From: Anthonomus grandis grandis
Lineage: Eukaryota > Arthropoda > Insecta > Coleoptera > Curculionidae
Reading direction: 5' to 3'
DNA: 64,000 nucleotides
NCBI RefSeq assembly: GCF_022605725.1
Contig: NC_065554.1
Coordinates: 2,003,100 to 2,067,099, forward strand
The translations under genes were made by a program, and so were the position numbers. The notes under the pieces were generated by a model, which was not told the DNA's origin, searched no databases, and saw only the letters and a program-made list of their open reading frames with translations. Of the stretch, positions 1 through 10,709 are shown piece after piece (positions within the stretch are counted from its first letter, which is position 1; each line of letters opens with the position of its first letter).

Positions 1-1
1 C

Positions 2-877
2 TTGGAGCGATATGGACAAATTACCAATGCATTCAATGCAGCAAATAAGGAAATAACATATAGTTCAAAGGGAAACCTAAAAAAATATTATGCCAATATT
101 AAAAAGTATGTTAGGAAAGGAGTGGCTGAGGAGAGAAAGGAAATATATAAAACAGGAGGGGAGATAACCAAAAAGAAAGATTTAGATCCAGTTAAGTAAT
201 TATTATTAAATTTAATAAATCAAAAAATGAAGATGTACAAGAAATTGTACATTCTAACAGCCAGAATTCAAATAATGATCACAACTACATTATACAGGAA
301 GTCATGTCAAGCAGTGGAGGCGGGTTAACCAACCAACAAAATGAAAAGGTAAGATAAAATGATAATATAATGAATAGAATGAAAATGAATCAATGATATT
401 AATTGTTACTGCCTAAACTTTTAATAATAAACTTATTAGCTTAAGAATTTTCTAATAATGTTTTTGGTGTTGCTCAGAGAAATGAAATAAAAATCGAAAT
501 CAAAGTCCTCTCTTTACACTGGTCCATTCCCACTAGGCAGATTATGTTGTATATTTATTATGTTTTTGGCATTTTAGGAGCCAAATAAACCTACACCTGA
601 CTTTTCAGGACATGTTAGTCAGCCAAAAACTCCTTCTATCCAACAATCCTGGCCTAAGCGTCGAAGACCAAGTGCACAAATAGAACTCCCATCAAAAGTC
701 CAGAGACAACATCTTGATACGCCTGTATCAAAGCAAAAATGCTATGAGGCTGAATTATTGAACATTGAAGCCATAAGACAATAGGATGAAGAATTGCATC
801 AATTGTAAAAAGAAAAAATTGTTCTTGAAATAGAGATAAAAAAATATGAATTAAAAAACAGCTTACTTAACAAGTGA
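2..877 (+). pseudogene. Harbinger Myb/SANT-like DNA-binding protein, degraded
   Basis: The first 65 residues resemble the zeste/Myb-like (SANT) DNA-binding domain of the accessory protein encoded by PIF/Harbinger transposons. The visible signature is an FNA near the start, then ERKEIYKTGGE. In this family the protein binds DNA and helps the transposase reach the element; that is family knowledge. Frame breaks: a TAA at 197-199 follows DLDPVK. A later stretch, DVQEIVHSNSQ to NQQNEK, ends at a good donor (exon end 348). The next coding stretch starts after an acceptor at 576-577 and carries a proline- and lysine-rich linker, then a charged helix with two stops, ending at 875-877. The 5' end lies outside the window. 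It converges with the transposase at 1322-2520, the usual Harbinger arrangement. It could be a retired host regulator of the same fold, but its neighbour argues for the transposon. Confidence 0.7.
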
Positions 878-1321
878 CCTGTAAGTTTTGTTAATATTAA
901 GTTTCATTATATTAATGGTTAAGGTAGATTTTCTAGACTTATATTTTTATTAAGCTATTATTACTACTATTATCTAATAATGTGCTGCCAACACAAAAAC
1001 ACAGTGTTGAAAAAAAAAAGAAAAATATATATGTAGTGGTTTTGAAAAACAACTTTTTAATAAAACCTATTTATTTATTTTACTTGTAAGCCCTAAGCTA
1101 AGTTTATGAGACTGTACACAGTATACTTTTTATACTGTACAACACTACAATAATAGATACTGTGATAGGTAGTTTCACTAATTTAAAAGGTTAGAAAATT
1201 TTATTTTGAAAAATAGTATAACAACTTTATAACCTTTATTCTTTAATATATCTAAAACAGTTTTCAATCAAGGTTCTCCTATTCTAAAATAATATCTCCC
1301 TATATCTGAAATAGTTTTCAA
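878..1321. other. Intergenic part of the Harbinger element
   Basis: This AT-rich stretch between the two convergent Harbinger ORFs presumably holds both 3' untranslated regions. It contains a direct repeat of about 20 bp around ttcaatcaag at 1262-1272 and 1317-1326. No other coding or RNA signal was seen. Confidence 0.4.
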
Positions 1322-2520
1322 TCAAGCAACTTGATTTCTACCATTAGGATCATCTTGGATTATGGGTGGAATTTCTGGAACCTGGTCCTCATCTATTACC
1401 GGCAAAAATCTTTCGATATCTTCTGGGTTGGGAGATTATGCCTCATTCTGTTCTTGGCAAGTATTGTAAACTACTGTTGAGGCAATTATTACTGTCAATA
1501 TTGTATCCCACTTTAAAAGACAACCATATGCTAGCACTGGAAATCTCCGTTTCCAAGCTCCAAAGACCCTTTCAATAGTGTTCGTTATTCGGATGTGAGA
1601 TTCATTATATAGTTCTTCCTGTCTAGTTGCAGGTTCTTGTGCCGAGGTTAGCAAATAAGATTTTATATATATAAGATTTCATTATAACCCCCATCACCTA
1701 AAATAAATGAATATAACTTAACATAAAACCTTTGTAGATCAACTTATCAGAAACAAATAAAAACTAAACTTTTAAGTCATTTTAAGCTTTAGATAAAGCA
1801 TTAAAAATAAAATATAAATTTAAGTTCTTTGCAATGCAAAAATCATCTCTACTTGTATTAAAGATAGGCATCTTAAATATGTACCCTGTTGACAATTAAC
1901 TATAGTCATATTATAATAAAAATAGCATCACATAGTTTTACCTAAGAAAATAGAATTTGCTAATTTGTTGTCTTCAAAGTCTTGTTTAATTCTACTATTA
2001 TTAAAGACTGTGGTGTGATGTGATGATCTCGGCCATCCGGCAATCACATTTAATAATCTGAGATCTGCATCTCCTATAGCTTGAACATGAATTGAAAAAA
2101 AACTTTTTTGATTTCAAAATATTTCACCATCAGCTCCTCCTAAAAATTATAATATAAATCTTAATTTATAAAATGAGCTAAGTATAGCTTGTTTTAGACT
2201 TAAATACATATCATTATTAAGTGAGTAATCTAGTAATTATTACTAGAAGACTGAATTCGAACATATGTGCAATCAATAGCTCCAATAACTCTGGGAAATT
2301 AAATGGCATTCATTGATTTAATGGGAAATTTCAGGGATTTTAATAAACGTAGGGTATAATCTAACTAGAGATCTTCCAATTCGAACTATTATGCGAGACA
2401 CAGTCGAAACATGTACCTCACCAAAGTCTCCAATACATGAAAAGTTCCAGTTGCCAGATATCTTAAGAAGATGAGTGGTTGATTGATTGGAGCTACTACG
2501 CTATTGTTTTTAAAGGAATA
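1322..2520 (-). pseudogene. PIF/Harbinger DDE transposase, spliced and degraded
   Basis: Read on the minus strand, the order is: VSRIIVRIGRSLVRLYP (2440-2340), FPRVIGAIDCTYVRIQ with the first catalytic Asp (~2300-2244), GADGEIF then QKSFFSIHVQ, IGDADLRLLNVIAGWP, HHTTVFNNSRI, LGDGGY, and IERVFGAWKRRFPVL near the end. These are the landmark blocks of HARBI1-like DDE_4 transposases. Two GT-AG introns fit: 2140-2243 and 1698-1941, the second falling precisely within LGDGGY. An in-frame TGA replaces the usual Arg after GEIF, another stop follows EQNEA, and at least one frameshift lies near 2400, so it is not functional. The probable natural end is the stop at 1322-1324. Assignment to the family is firm; the exact start is not visible. 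Confidence 0.85.
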
Positions 2521-3197
2521 TGCATAATTGCTATTACTATATAAATATGTGCAATACGAAGTACTAAAATTTAGGGCACATTTTACTTATTTCACAACAT
2601 GGAGGGGAAAAGAGGATATACCCATCAAAAATGTTAAGTCAATAGTCTTTGCTTTTTTCTATATTTATTTCATGTTTCATTTATTAATTGCAGCAGTATA
2701 TACTCAAGCCGTAACAATCAATATAAAAATTAATATAAGAAAAGTGGTATTTATGCCGGACTTTACAGTATGTTACTATACTTACGTATCATAAAGGAAC
2801 TCTATTTGGCCTTCAATTAAATCTAAAATCTGCAAAGCAGTGCCTAAGCATCGCCTTCGAATAAAAAATCATTGTTTAAAAAATTCATTACAATTTGCAA
2901 AAAAAAAATATACACAAGTTGTTATTGCTTTGATGTCTTCGCTGCAGAATCTTTTGCAGAAGGTAGTAAGTCGCCAGATGTACAGCAATTTACAAATCAA
3001 AATAAAAGAAATTTTGGGGTTAAAAATACTCAGAGTTAAAAATACTCATAAGTGTCAGATAAGCCAAAGAATAACTGCCGCTTAGCATCGAATCATTTTT
3101 TAAGTAAAGCTTAACGTTAAAGTTTTACCGGTGCAAACAAAATCTGAAACTTAAGTTAAGGTTAACCTAAGTGTAAGTGGTGCAAACGATTGTGATA
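2521..3197. other. No recognisable gene
   Basis: AT-rich DNA. Short open frames here have no recognisable motif. The 3100-3195 segment holds two ggtgcaaac motifs separated by about 50 bp, perhaps the end of the Harbinger element. Confidence 0.3.
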
Positions 3198-3365
3198 TAG
3201 GTAAAATTATTTTGATGGATTATAGTAACGCATTCGATACTTCAAACCGTACCCTTTTTTAGGAATTCTCACACTCTTAAAGATACCTACATTCTGTTAC
3301 TCTTTTTTTTAATACTCACCTGTCAGACTTCACCCTACTTAAATAAAAAGGTTTGTTTTAGGACA
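3198..3365 (+). pseudogene. LINE reverse-transcriptase fragment
   Basis: The frame starting at about 3200 reads GKIILMDYSNAFDTSNRTLF, the RT motif around the first catalytic Asp of non-LTR (jockey/CR1/I-type) polymerases, normally LDYSKAFDTINH. It is followed, after stops, by LHSVTLFFNTHLSDF, which matches the usual hydrophobic block ending in a SYLS- or HLSDR-like motif. No other RT blocks follow clearly. The fragment is short and degenerate, so the class is fairly sure but not the clade. Confidence 0.5.
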
Positions 3366-4584
3366 GACGTTCATAATTTAAATTTAAGATTTATGGGTAT
3401 GCTTATCCCTCCTAAATATTCATTGGAACTCTTTTTTTTTACTTTACACATATCATCATGGGTATAATAATTGCTGCAATAATTTTAGCCCAAAAGGAAT
3501 ATCCCATTCCTAATAATACCTTCCCGAATGTTATACCAGGATTATTGGATTAAAAAAAATATTATTAGTGTTTTCAGAGAAGAATTCCTAAGTCAATCCA
3601 TACATTTTACACTTAAGTATAAGAATGCTAACTAATTCCATTCATCTCTCTTTTACAAGTTCCATATCCACAATCGAGTATTCAAAAAAAAGATGTTTAT
3701 TGTCGAATATTTAAGAGAACAAGTGTTGAAAGTGATATATTCTTCTTCCCACTACGGTATTTTCTATCTGACTTTGATCGCTAAAACGATTTTTTTATGC
3801 AGAAACATATGCATACCTAAGTTTTTAAAATAACACCTTTTATTGAGAATTTCGTTACCAAATTTTATAATCTTCAGAATTTTATCAGGTGACATACTTT
3901 TAATAGTATTATGCTCATCACTATATAAATTAAAAAAAAAAAAACCTCTCCATGTATGTACTTATATGAAGATATAAAGTATGTATAATATCTATAATAT
4001 TTTTAACATAGCTACAACATTATAAAAATATAAACTTACTTTTGAATTTGCCCCGGATTATAAAAAGGTTTAGATTGAATTATATTTATAACATTACCTA
4101 AATGAGTTTTAAATATTCAGATCAGTTTTTAAAAATAATATCTCAACTTGAAGATCCACGACCACGATTTTTGTTTGCTTTTTGAATCAAGAAGTCTATG
4201 CCTGCATGAAATTTGATGCTGCTATCTTCCTTTTTTTCGAAAAAAAAGCAGAATTGTGTTTTTGGCTTTCAGAAAAAGTGCAAAAAATGCATTCGTAAAA
4301 ATAACTCTCGCTAAATGTACACAATTGGAAGAAAAAATTGCTTATTTAATTCCCAATTCTTTGAAAATTATTAACATAAAAAAATACAATTATTCTAACA
4401 AACAGAAATCTTTGGAATAAAATAATAAATTAAAACTAATGAAATTGCAATAAAAATATTGTAAATAATTAAAACACAAATCACAGCACAAATATTTTAA
4501 CAAAAAACTTTGAAATGAGAAATAATAACTTAAAACAAATTCAAAACTTATTTTGTGGAGTAAATTCAACTGAGAAGAGCTTCT
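3366..4584. other. No recognisable gene
   Basis: AT-rich sequence with many homopolymer runs. No long open frame, terminal repeat or RNA motif was seen. It may contain further decayed LINE sequence downstream of the RT scrap. Confidence 0.3.
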
Positions 4585-6560
4585 CTAATCTTCCTCGCTC
4601 TTAGTTTCTGAATCTTCGTCTATATCTGGCTCCGGTAAGTTATCTCTGACGTTACCGGTAGTCTTTAAGGATTTATAAAAATTATGATAAGCTCTAGAAG
4701 TCTTCACACATTTTTAACCAATCTTTTTTCTTAGCTTCACTAATAGGTAGTTCAGCAGCGTAAGCTTAGTCTATTCGAGGCACTACGGGACGACCACAGT
4801 TTTTAGTTTTACGGCAGTCTGCTTCAATGAAATCTCCTGAAAAATCAGTTTTACAGTAGAGTTTAAATGACTGCTTTTTATATAGCGGAGAAAACAAAAT
4901 CTCCTCCGGGGAATTTTAAAATTAAGAGAAAGGCTTGAAACGGCTTTGAAATCAAAAAAATCATCAAACAACATATTTTTTACATTAAAAGCCTCTGGTG
5001 ACACACGAGCATCTCTTATTAACTGTGCCCAACTATCTGGTGTATACACTGGTACATACCTTTTTTCAACTTTGGAATGAATGGAGTCACACTTCATTTC
5101 GTTGTGGCCAGTTTTAAAAACACGGTGATCTATTACCTGCAGGAACTTATGATTTCTAAGAAGATGCATACACATAGAAGCAAAAATAGAATTCTTTTGT
5201 GGTCCACCATATCCATCTGACATACAAATGGTGGTGATTTTAGTGTGTGACATGATAAAATCATAAACACAAGAGATTATTTCATTTGCCCCTCGTTTAC
5301 CCTGCGTTTCATCCCCGAGATAGCAATTGACTTTTTGATTAGCCAAATTATACATTGTAAGATTGTACACTGCTAGCTTTCGAAAATAGTATTTGTGACC
5401 AACGGGTCTCTTGGGTCTGCACAGAACAGACTAGAGGTCCAAATTAAAAGCTAAAACTTGAGCATCTCCTCTTGCAATGAGTTTGTCCTGGTCACGAACT
5501 TGTTTTACGCCAGTTTTTCGATCTAGATGTCTTTTAAACTTATCTTCCTGTAGGCATTTATCTTCTTCGGTTAAAGAATTTTGTGCCAAACATCTTCTAC
5601 ATTAGTCCTTCTTTGGTTTGAAAAAATCCAAATTGTATTCTTGAAATAGTTGTCGATATTTTATAAAACTAACCGGCTTAAAATTCTTTGTAATGCAAGA
5701 TTCCTTATACATTCTATGCATTATCGAAAAATTAAAATAAGGCTAGGTACTTTTTGGTACTTGAAGCGCGGCAAAAATGCGACTCTACTGATGGGAATGT
5801 AAGAATGTATTCTCTTATGAACGCTTCACCATTGTCGGATAATTTATTAGGTGGTGCGCGTTTCCCACACCCATCTTTTTCCAGAAAACCATAAAATTGA
5901 AACCATACGCAGTAATGCATCCGTTACATTTAAAATTGCCATAAAAAACTCCCTGCAAACAGCGTCTTTTGTATCATCAACGGTAAAAAAATATTTGCAC
6001 GTAAAGGTTTTCGTGAATTCTGAATATTTCGAGTTGTGTGTTTTTTTAGATTTTGTTCTATGTGAGCACTTAATGTCGCTGCTCATCGATGCATTTTAAG
6101 CTACGAAAATCCGTACATATTTTTGTGCGATTTTATTCAAGCTAAATACATTTGTGTTTTGGCTTTCCAAGGCACGAACTTGGTAAAAGAGGACGAGCAG
6201 ACTTCGCAACGCCTCTATGTCCAATGTATTATCCTTTACTCTTTTGGCCTTTATAATGTTTTTCTGCCATTCCATTTCATTCCTTTGCCATCTCTTTACA
6301 GGAACATTCTCTCCTGAAACAGTCTCTTGTATATTCTGAGATCCTTGATTAGGAATATGATCAGAAGAATCAGATAAGTCGCTTTCTGATCCACTTGTTG
6401 ATAGTTCATAATTATCTGAGGAAGAAGAAAAACGATCCGAATCATCTGAAGCATATTTACCGAGTATTTCCGGATAAGTTGCACGCTGCATAGTTGAGGT
6501 AGATCGCTGCGGTTCGTTATCAACAAAACCTGGTGGCAACTCTGCAATATTAGCGTGCAT
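4585..6560 (-). pseudogene. DUF7869-type protein, degraded
   Basis: Several minus-strand blocks follow in order. An acidic, Ser-rich N-terminus leads into KRWQRNEMEWQKNIIKAKR (6560-6096). A block with YFFTVDDTKDAVCREFF follows, then PPNKLSDNG and FPSVESHFCRASSTKKYL (about 5870-5735), then NFKPVSFIKYRQLF and PKKD with CRRCLA. The main conserved region (5370-4783) shows MYNLTMYNL, SDGYGG and TGHNEMKCDSIHSKVEKR. These match a repetitive arthropod and cnidarian protein family that I recognise as DUF7869, which I believe has an RNase-H-like fold. Its biochemical role is not known to me. Stops interrupt at PKKD and at the LDL before the main block, and a frameshift lies near 4700. The final acidic tail ends at 4585. 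It probably spreads as part of a transposon, which is inference. Confidence 0.75.
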
Positions 6561-6642
6561 AGTTGAAGTTGGTTATCAGCTAAACTTGGTGCCAACTCGG
6601 TAATAGTCGAGTGCATAGTTGGGGTAGATGGCTGCGATTTGC
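6478..6642. repeat. Two-unit tandem duplication in the 5' part of the DUF7869 gene
   Basis: Two imperfect copies of about 80 bp lie head to tail (about 6478-6560 and 6561-6642). Each contains gtgcatagttg, a gg-rich stretch and gttatcaac/gttatcagc, then ggtgccaact or ggtggcaact. On the minus strand both encode a similar peptide (MHANIAELPPGFVDNEPQ against MHSTITELAPSLADNQLQ). The copy nearer the gene is in frame with the acidic N-terminus. Confidence 0.7.
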
Positions 6643-7923
6643 ACAAACACTCTGTGACAACTCTATCAGATTGGAATGACCATTACTTGTAGCACCTAAT
6701 TTTTTAGAACACATAATTAAGTGGGAAACTAAAACCTGTACAACTAGAAATGGATAAGTTTATTTTTTTCTAAAGGGTGTTGGGTAGAGAATGTACCACA
6801 CGTTAAGGGTGAATAGGTAATACCTCTGACCAACACTCTGTATAACAAAATTTAGTAACTACCACCGTCTAAACTGTAAAGTGAAATTATGCATATTCCT
6901 TTAAAAAACATTGCACATTTGCACATAAAAGCTCACATTCACATACGCTCACAAACAAATAGTATTATTATACCTTATTAGTAATATTATTATATTTAAT
7001 AATATGTATTGTATATTTTCGCTTACCTTTCGAATTTAATTTCCTACTCAGCTCCAATATTTTTTTAGGGCGAGAAGTCATCCTATTACATAAACAATTT
7101 CACCAATGTGCGATAAATCTTAACTCTCGAACACACGAATGTGACTAATGTGGTACATTAGTTCTTTAGGTATTAATGCGACTGGTGAATTCGTACATTC
7201 TCGAAATAGACATTGGCCATGGAAGGGGGTTAGATGCGCCTGGCATATTCGTGACTTTGGCATTGATAACTTTAAAGGTTAACACATCTGTTAATGGAAA
7301 AATGGCAAAAATGTACATTAGTGCCTTTAGCATTGCACCGACGACATATTTAATTTGTTATGTTTAAAAATATAGCTATTAGAAACTATAACTGAATAAC
7401 GATATTAACTCCTACCTACGTTAAAAATCAATTTTCGACAGATTTTTAAGCAAGCAGTTAAAATACCCTGCGTACTCTTATGTTATTTAATATAGGACAA
7501 ATATTTTTACTTAAAAAATGGTTGGTGACTCACTTGAAATCATTATAAAAAATTCAGATTGCCACTAGACCAAAAAAAATTATACTTAATATTTTTTAAT
7601 GACATGTAAGACATATTTTTTAATATATGTAAGAGAAAAAAAGATCGGTAAAATTATATCATGGCACTACTCCTTCTTGTAATACAACTTTCCTAATATT
7701 TAGGGGTTTGATATTTGCTTTAATGAAAGCCAGAAGTAAAATATGGCGTGCAGAAAAAATCTGTCTTAAAATAAAAAATGCACCATCTAGCTTTTTTTTC
7801 AAATATTTCTGTAGACTGTAGTATTTATTTATTGTAATCTTGATGTATGATTAGGTAAATATAAAACAATACCTACAATAAAGATATAATTCTATTGAAA
7901 AGTAAAAATTATTTAATACCTAC
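6643..7923. other. No recognisable gene
   Basis: AT-rich. A short inverted motif, gggtgttgg near 6774 and ccaacactc near 6829, may be the edge of the DUF7869-bearing element. Nothing else was recognised. Confidence 0.3.
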
Positions 7924-8011
7924 TTATTTTGATTGCAAACGAGCACGTCTTCTGCGCTTTCGTCTTCTGGAGGCATACTTTATCTTGCTTCTACTGCCAA
8001 TTTGCAAATAT
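7924..8011 (-). CDS. Possible terminal exon with an arginine-rich tail
   Basis: On the minus strand a good splice acceptor (pyrimidine-rich, ending gcag at 8013-8012) precedes an open frame that ends at a TAA (7926-7924). The predicted tail is ASRRRKRRRRARLQSK, strongly basic and like a nuclear localisation or RNA-binding tail. No upstream exon was identified within about 450 bp. It may be part of a host gene, a transposon protein, or chance. Confidence 0.2.
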
Positions 8012-8470
8012 CTGCACAAAATAATATTTAAATAATTAACGAAACAACAAAAAAAGACCAAAAAACGATAAAAAAATTATAAGAGATAAATCAATTGACG
8101 CACAATAGTCACATAAGTTGTCGCACTGGCCGATTTATGCATAATCAACCAGACAAAAGGGCGGAATTTTGAAAAGCCAAATTTAATATAATATAATTTA
8201 ATATGATACCAAAATTAATATAGAATTAAATAAATAGACCAGTTAAGAAGACCGTCTCACGATCGAGTGTACCTTACGTCGACCGACAAAATTCTACTCA
8301 TATCATACAATAGTAATACATCGCGGATAAATGGTCCGCTCCGCCACTTACTTTACGGAGAAGGATCGCTGGTTGTGAAAGCGAGATAAATATAAATGCT
8401 TTCAGTTTTTAAGCGAAAATCTCATTTTTCATTTAATTAACAAATGGTTTTTTTTTTAAGTGTTTAAATA
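8012..8470. other. No recognisable gene
   Basis: AT-rich with a slightly GC-richer patch near 8260-8360. No open frame or repeat was identified. Confidence 0.3.
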
Positions 8471-9430
8471 AAATGTTGTTATAATTACCTATAGAATATT
8501 GAAGTCCATATTTTTTGTCTAACAAATAGGAAGAATTTTTTTCCAAAATTTTTAAGATCTTTAAAAAATATTGACTTTCCAATATTCTTTAGATATTTTA
8601 AAACAACTTTTATTAATGACACATATAATTTTTTCCAATAATAAACCTTCCAAATAGAAGTGCGTTTTGCGGGTGTCCAGAGGCCTTTAAAAGGCTAATT
8701 AGATGGTTTTATAATTATAATTTTAACTGTTCACTAGATGTCGTGCAATGTACCATTCAAGTATTGTTTGTTATTGTTTAGAATTTGTGTATGTGTTAAG
8801 TAACTCAGTAAGTATTTTACAATTTTATAATTTTATTTGTATCACCTGTCAAGAAACAAAAATTTTCGTATGTTTTTGAACTGTTTGTAATATATTTTAG
8901 AGTCCGATGATAGCAAGAACACTTGCCGAAATCCATCACTCCTGAAATTAGAGGATTAGCATTTTATTTGTGGAGAAAAGACTTTCCCCACTAACTTTTC
9001 AATATTAGATGGTTTTGCTGATACTACAAAATATTTATTAATGAAATCAAAGTTGCCAAAGTATCTGATAAGTAGTTTGGCTATTTTAAGCAAATATCAG
9101 TATTTATTTCACCAAAAATATCTTTATTAAATGAGTGTTTTATTATTATAAATTCAAAATATGTTTTATTTTAAATTTATTTTTATCGCATTTAGTACGA
9201 CTACCATAATTAATATCGCATTTCAATTTGGAAGGTTTATTATTGGAAAAAATTATATGTGTCATTAATAAAAGTTGTTTTAAAATATCTAAAGAATATT
9301 GGAAAGTCAATATTTTTTAAAAAACCTAAAAATTTTGGAAAAAATCCGATATTTCGCTTACCTTTTAAATTTATTTGTTAGACAAAAAAATATGGACTTC
9401 AATATTCTATAGGTAATTATAAAAACATTT
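8471..9430. mobile_element. Non-autonomous foldback element with ~200-bp terminal inverted repeats
   Basis: The arms 8471-8668 and about 9214-9430 are inverted copies. Examples are ataattacctatagaatatt at 8481, matched by its complement ending at 9420, and ccaataataaaccttcc near 8636, matched near 9232. The right arm carries about 20 extra bases near 9355-9375. The 545-bp centre has no coding potential. No clear target duplication was seen, so the superfamily is open. Confidence 0.8.
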
Positions 9431-10219
9431 CCATCATACCGACAACCCCAATGTCCATTTCAACTTGCGATATCCTATTTACGACACTATGTTTTCCCAA
9501 TAATATTTTCACGTGCGATTGACCGGATTTGATAAAAAATATATTTTACTCTTCTACAGCAGTAAAAGTTTGACGCTATTAAATTTGAAAATAGACATAA
9601 TAATGAATGAAAACCGTTTTAGTTAATATGAATAAATTCTTTTCATTTTTATAAAATGCCTGAAATTTTGAAAACTCGTTTTCAATATTTCTCAACTTTT
9701 TCTCGAATCTCGTTCATGGTTTATTTCGTCTCAGCCTCAGAACCTTGGTGCCGCCGTGCAACTTCATTTATCTTTCGTGTGATATGCTTATATTCCGATC
9801 TGATAGATGTAAGTGTGGATTGAAGTTGTGCCGTTATTTCTTTGATACGAATGTGCATATTTGTGTGACGGTCGGTTCGGACCTGCCTAATCATCCACGA
9901 CACCGACCGGTACTGGGGTATCCCTCCCCAGTACCGTAAATATATTTTTCTTCTGTTTGTCTCCCATAATATAATGTAAAAAAATCCTGCAGTGTAGCCG
10001 GGTCACTACCAAAATTAGCATTTTTTTTGGGACAGGAGGGGATAGGTAAGGATCTTCTAGCCCTCGGCAACCTAATCCCCTCGGCGACGGAGGGGATCAA
10101 AAATGCCACTTCCAGGGAGCGGGGGAAAAGGAAACCTATATTAAAATGTAACTATGGATAATTAGAGATATGGGATGCAGGAAACGTTTAAGAAAACGTC
10201 TGAGTTATTCTTAGCAAAT
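9431..10219. other. Unidentified, partly GC-rich segment
   Basis: The interval 9900-10130 is clearly richer in GC than its surroundings, with C/G runs near 10035-10125. Minus-strand frames at 10109-9891 and 9903-9721 overlap in different phases. The second ends in a hydrophilic helix-like peptide with EITAQLQSTLTSIRSEY. They could be an old retroelement ORF, but I recognise no domain. Confidence 0.3.
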
Positions 10220-10709
10220 AAACATCCAACCTCGCTCGACATGTGTGTTCAAGGTTGGATGGCTGTCTGAGGCGGCTGGCTCTTTGAGGAGGAACCCAAT
10301 CCAACCCAAGTTGTTCCTGAAGTACTTTATGTAATATTGTTTTTAGTATATTAAGCTGAGCGGCTTAACTTTCGAGGACTTATTGAAGGAGTATCAGCTA
10401 CAGCATCCAAAAAGATTTTCCTCTATTTGTACCATACGTACTCTTCTTCTATGACTAGCATCAGTTCTTTTTTTCTAACTTTTTAAAATTACAATAAAGA
10501 AAGTCAATTAATTCCACTCAAAATCTTATTAAATGGAATCGTCTACCAGTTTTCCTTAGACGTTGGTCAATTCGTTGAAAAGTCTTTTGATTTGGAATGG
10601 TGCGATTAGGAAATCAATATTTATACAACCTTTTTGCTTCCAATGCATTATAAAACGCCAAACCATAAATAAGATGCATATCTGCATACCAAATAAACGT
10701 GAATTCCAT
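10220..10709 (-). pseudogene. DUF4817 mariner/Tc3-like transposase, N-terminal fragment
   Basis: The minus strand from ATG at 10709 reads MHLIYGLAFYNALEAKRLYK, a stop, then FPNRTIPNQKTFQRIDQRL and KTGRR. This is the DUF4817 helix-turn-helix start of insect Tc3-like transposases. Further along (about 10450-10310) a second helix-turn-helix block reads ADTPSISPRKLSRSA and KVLQEQL. The DDE catalytic domain is absent; the sequence switches to unrelated DNA near 10300. The N-terminus closely parallels the transposase at 21283-22293. Confidence 0.7.

Larger units (their letters stand above)
1..2520. mobile_element. PIF/Harbinger transposon, partial
   Basis: The convergent Myb-like ORF (+) and DDE_4 transposase (-) define one Harbinger element. 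The left terminus is outside the window. I could not fix the right terminal repeat or the 3-bp target duplication. The stretch 3115-3195, with the motif ggtgcaaac repeated twice, is a possible terminus but is unproven. Confidence 0.7.

Noticed and set aside
2528..3085. Two open frames of 81-88 codons
   Set aside because: Low-complexity composition, no motif and no family resemblance.
5851..6317. Plus-strand frames of 64-82 codons
   Set aside because: They are antisense to the DUF7869-type gene blocks, which carry the recognisable motifs.
9721..10109. Two overlapping minus-strand frames as a gene
   Set aside because: Short, out of phase and with no recognisable domain; left as an unidentified GC-rich segment.
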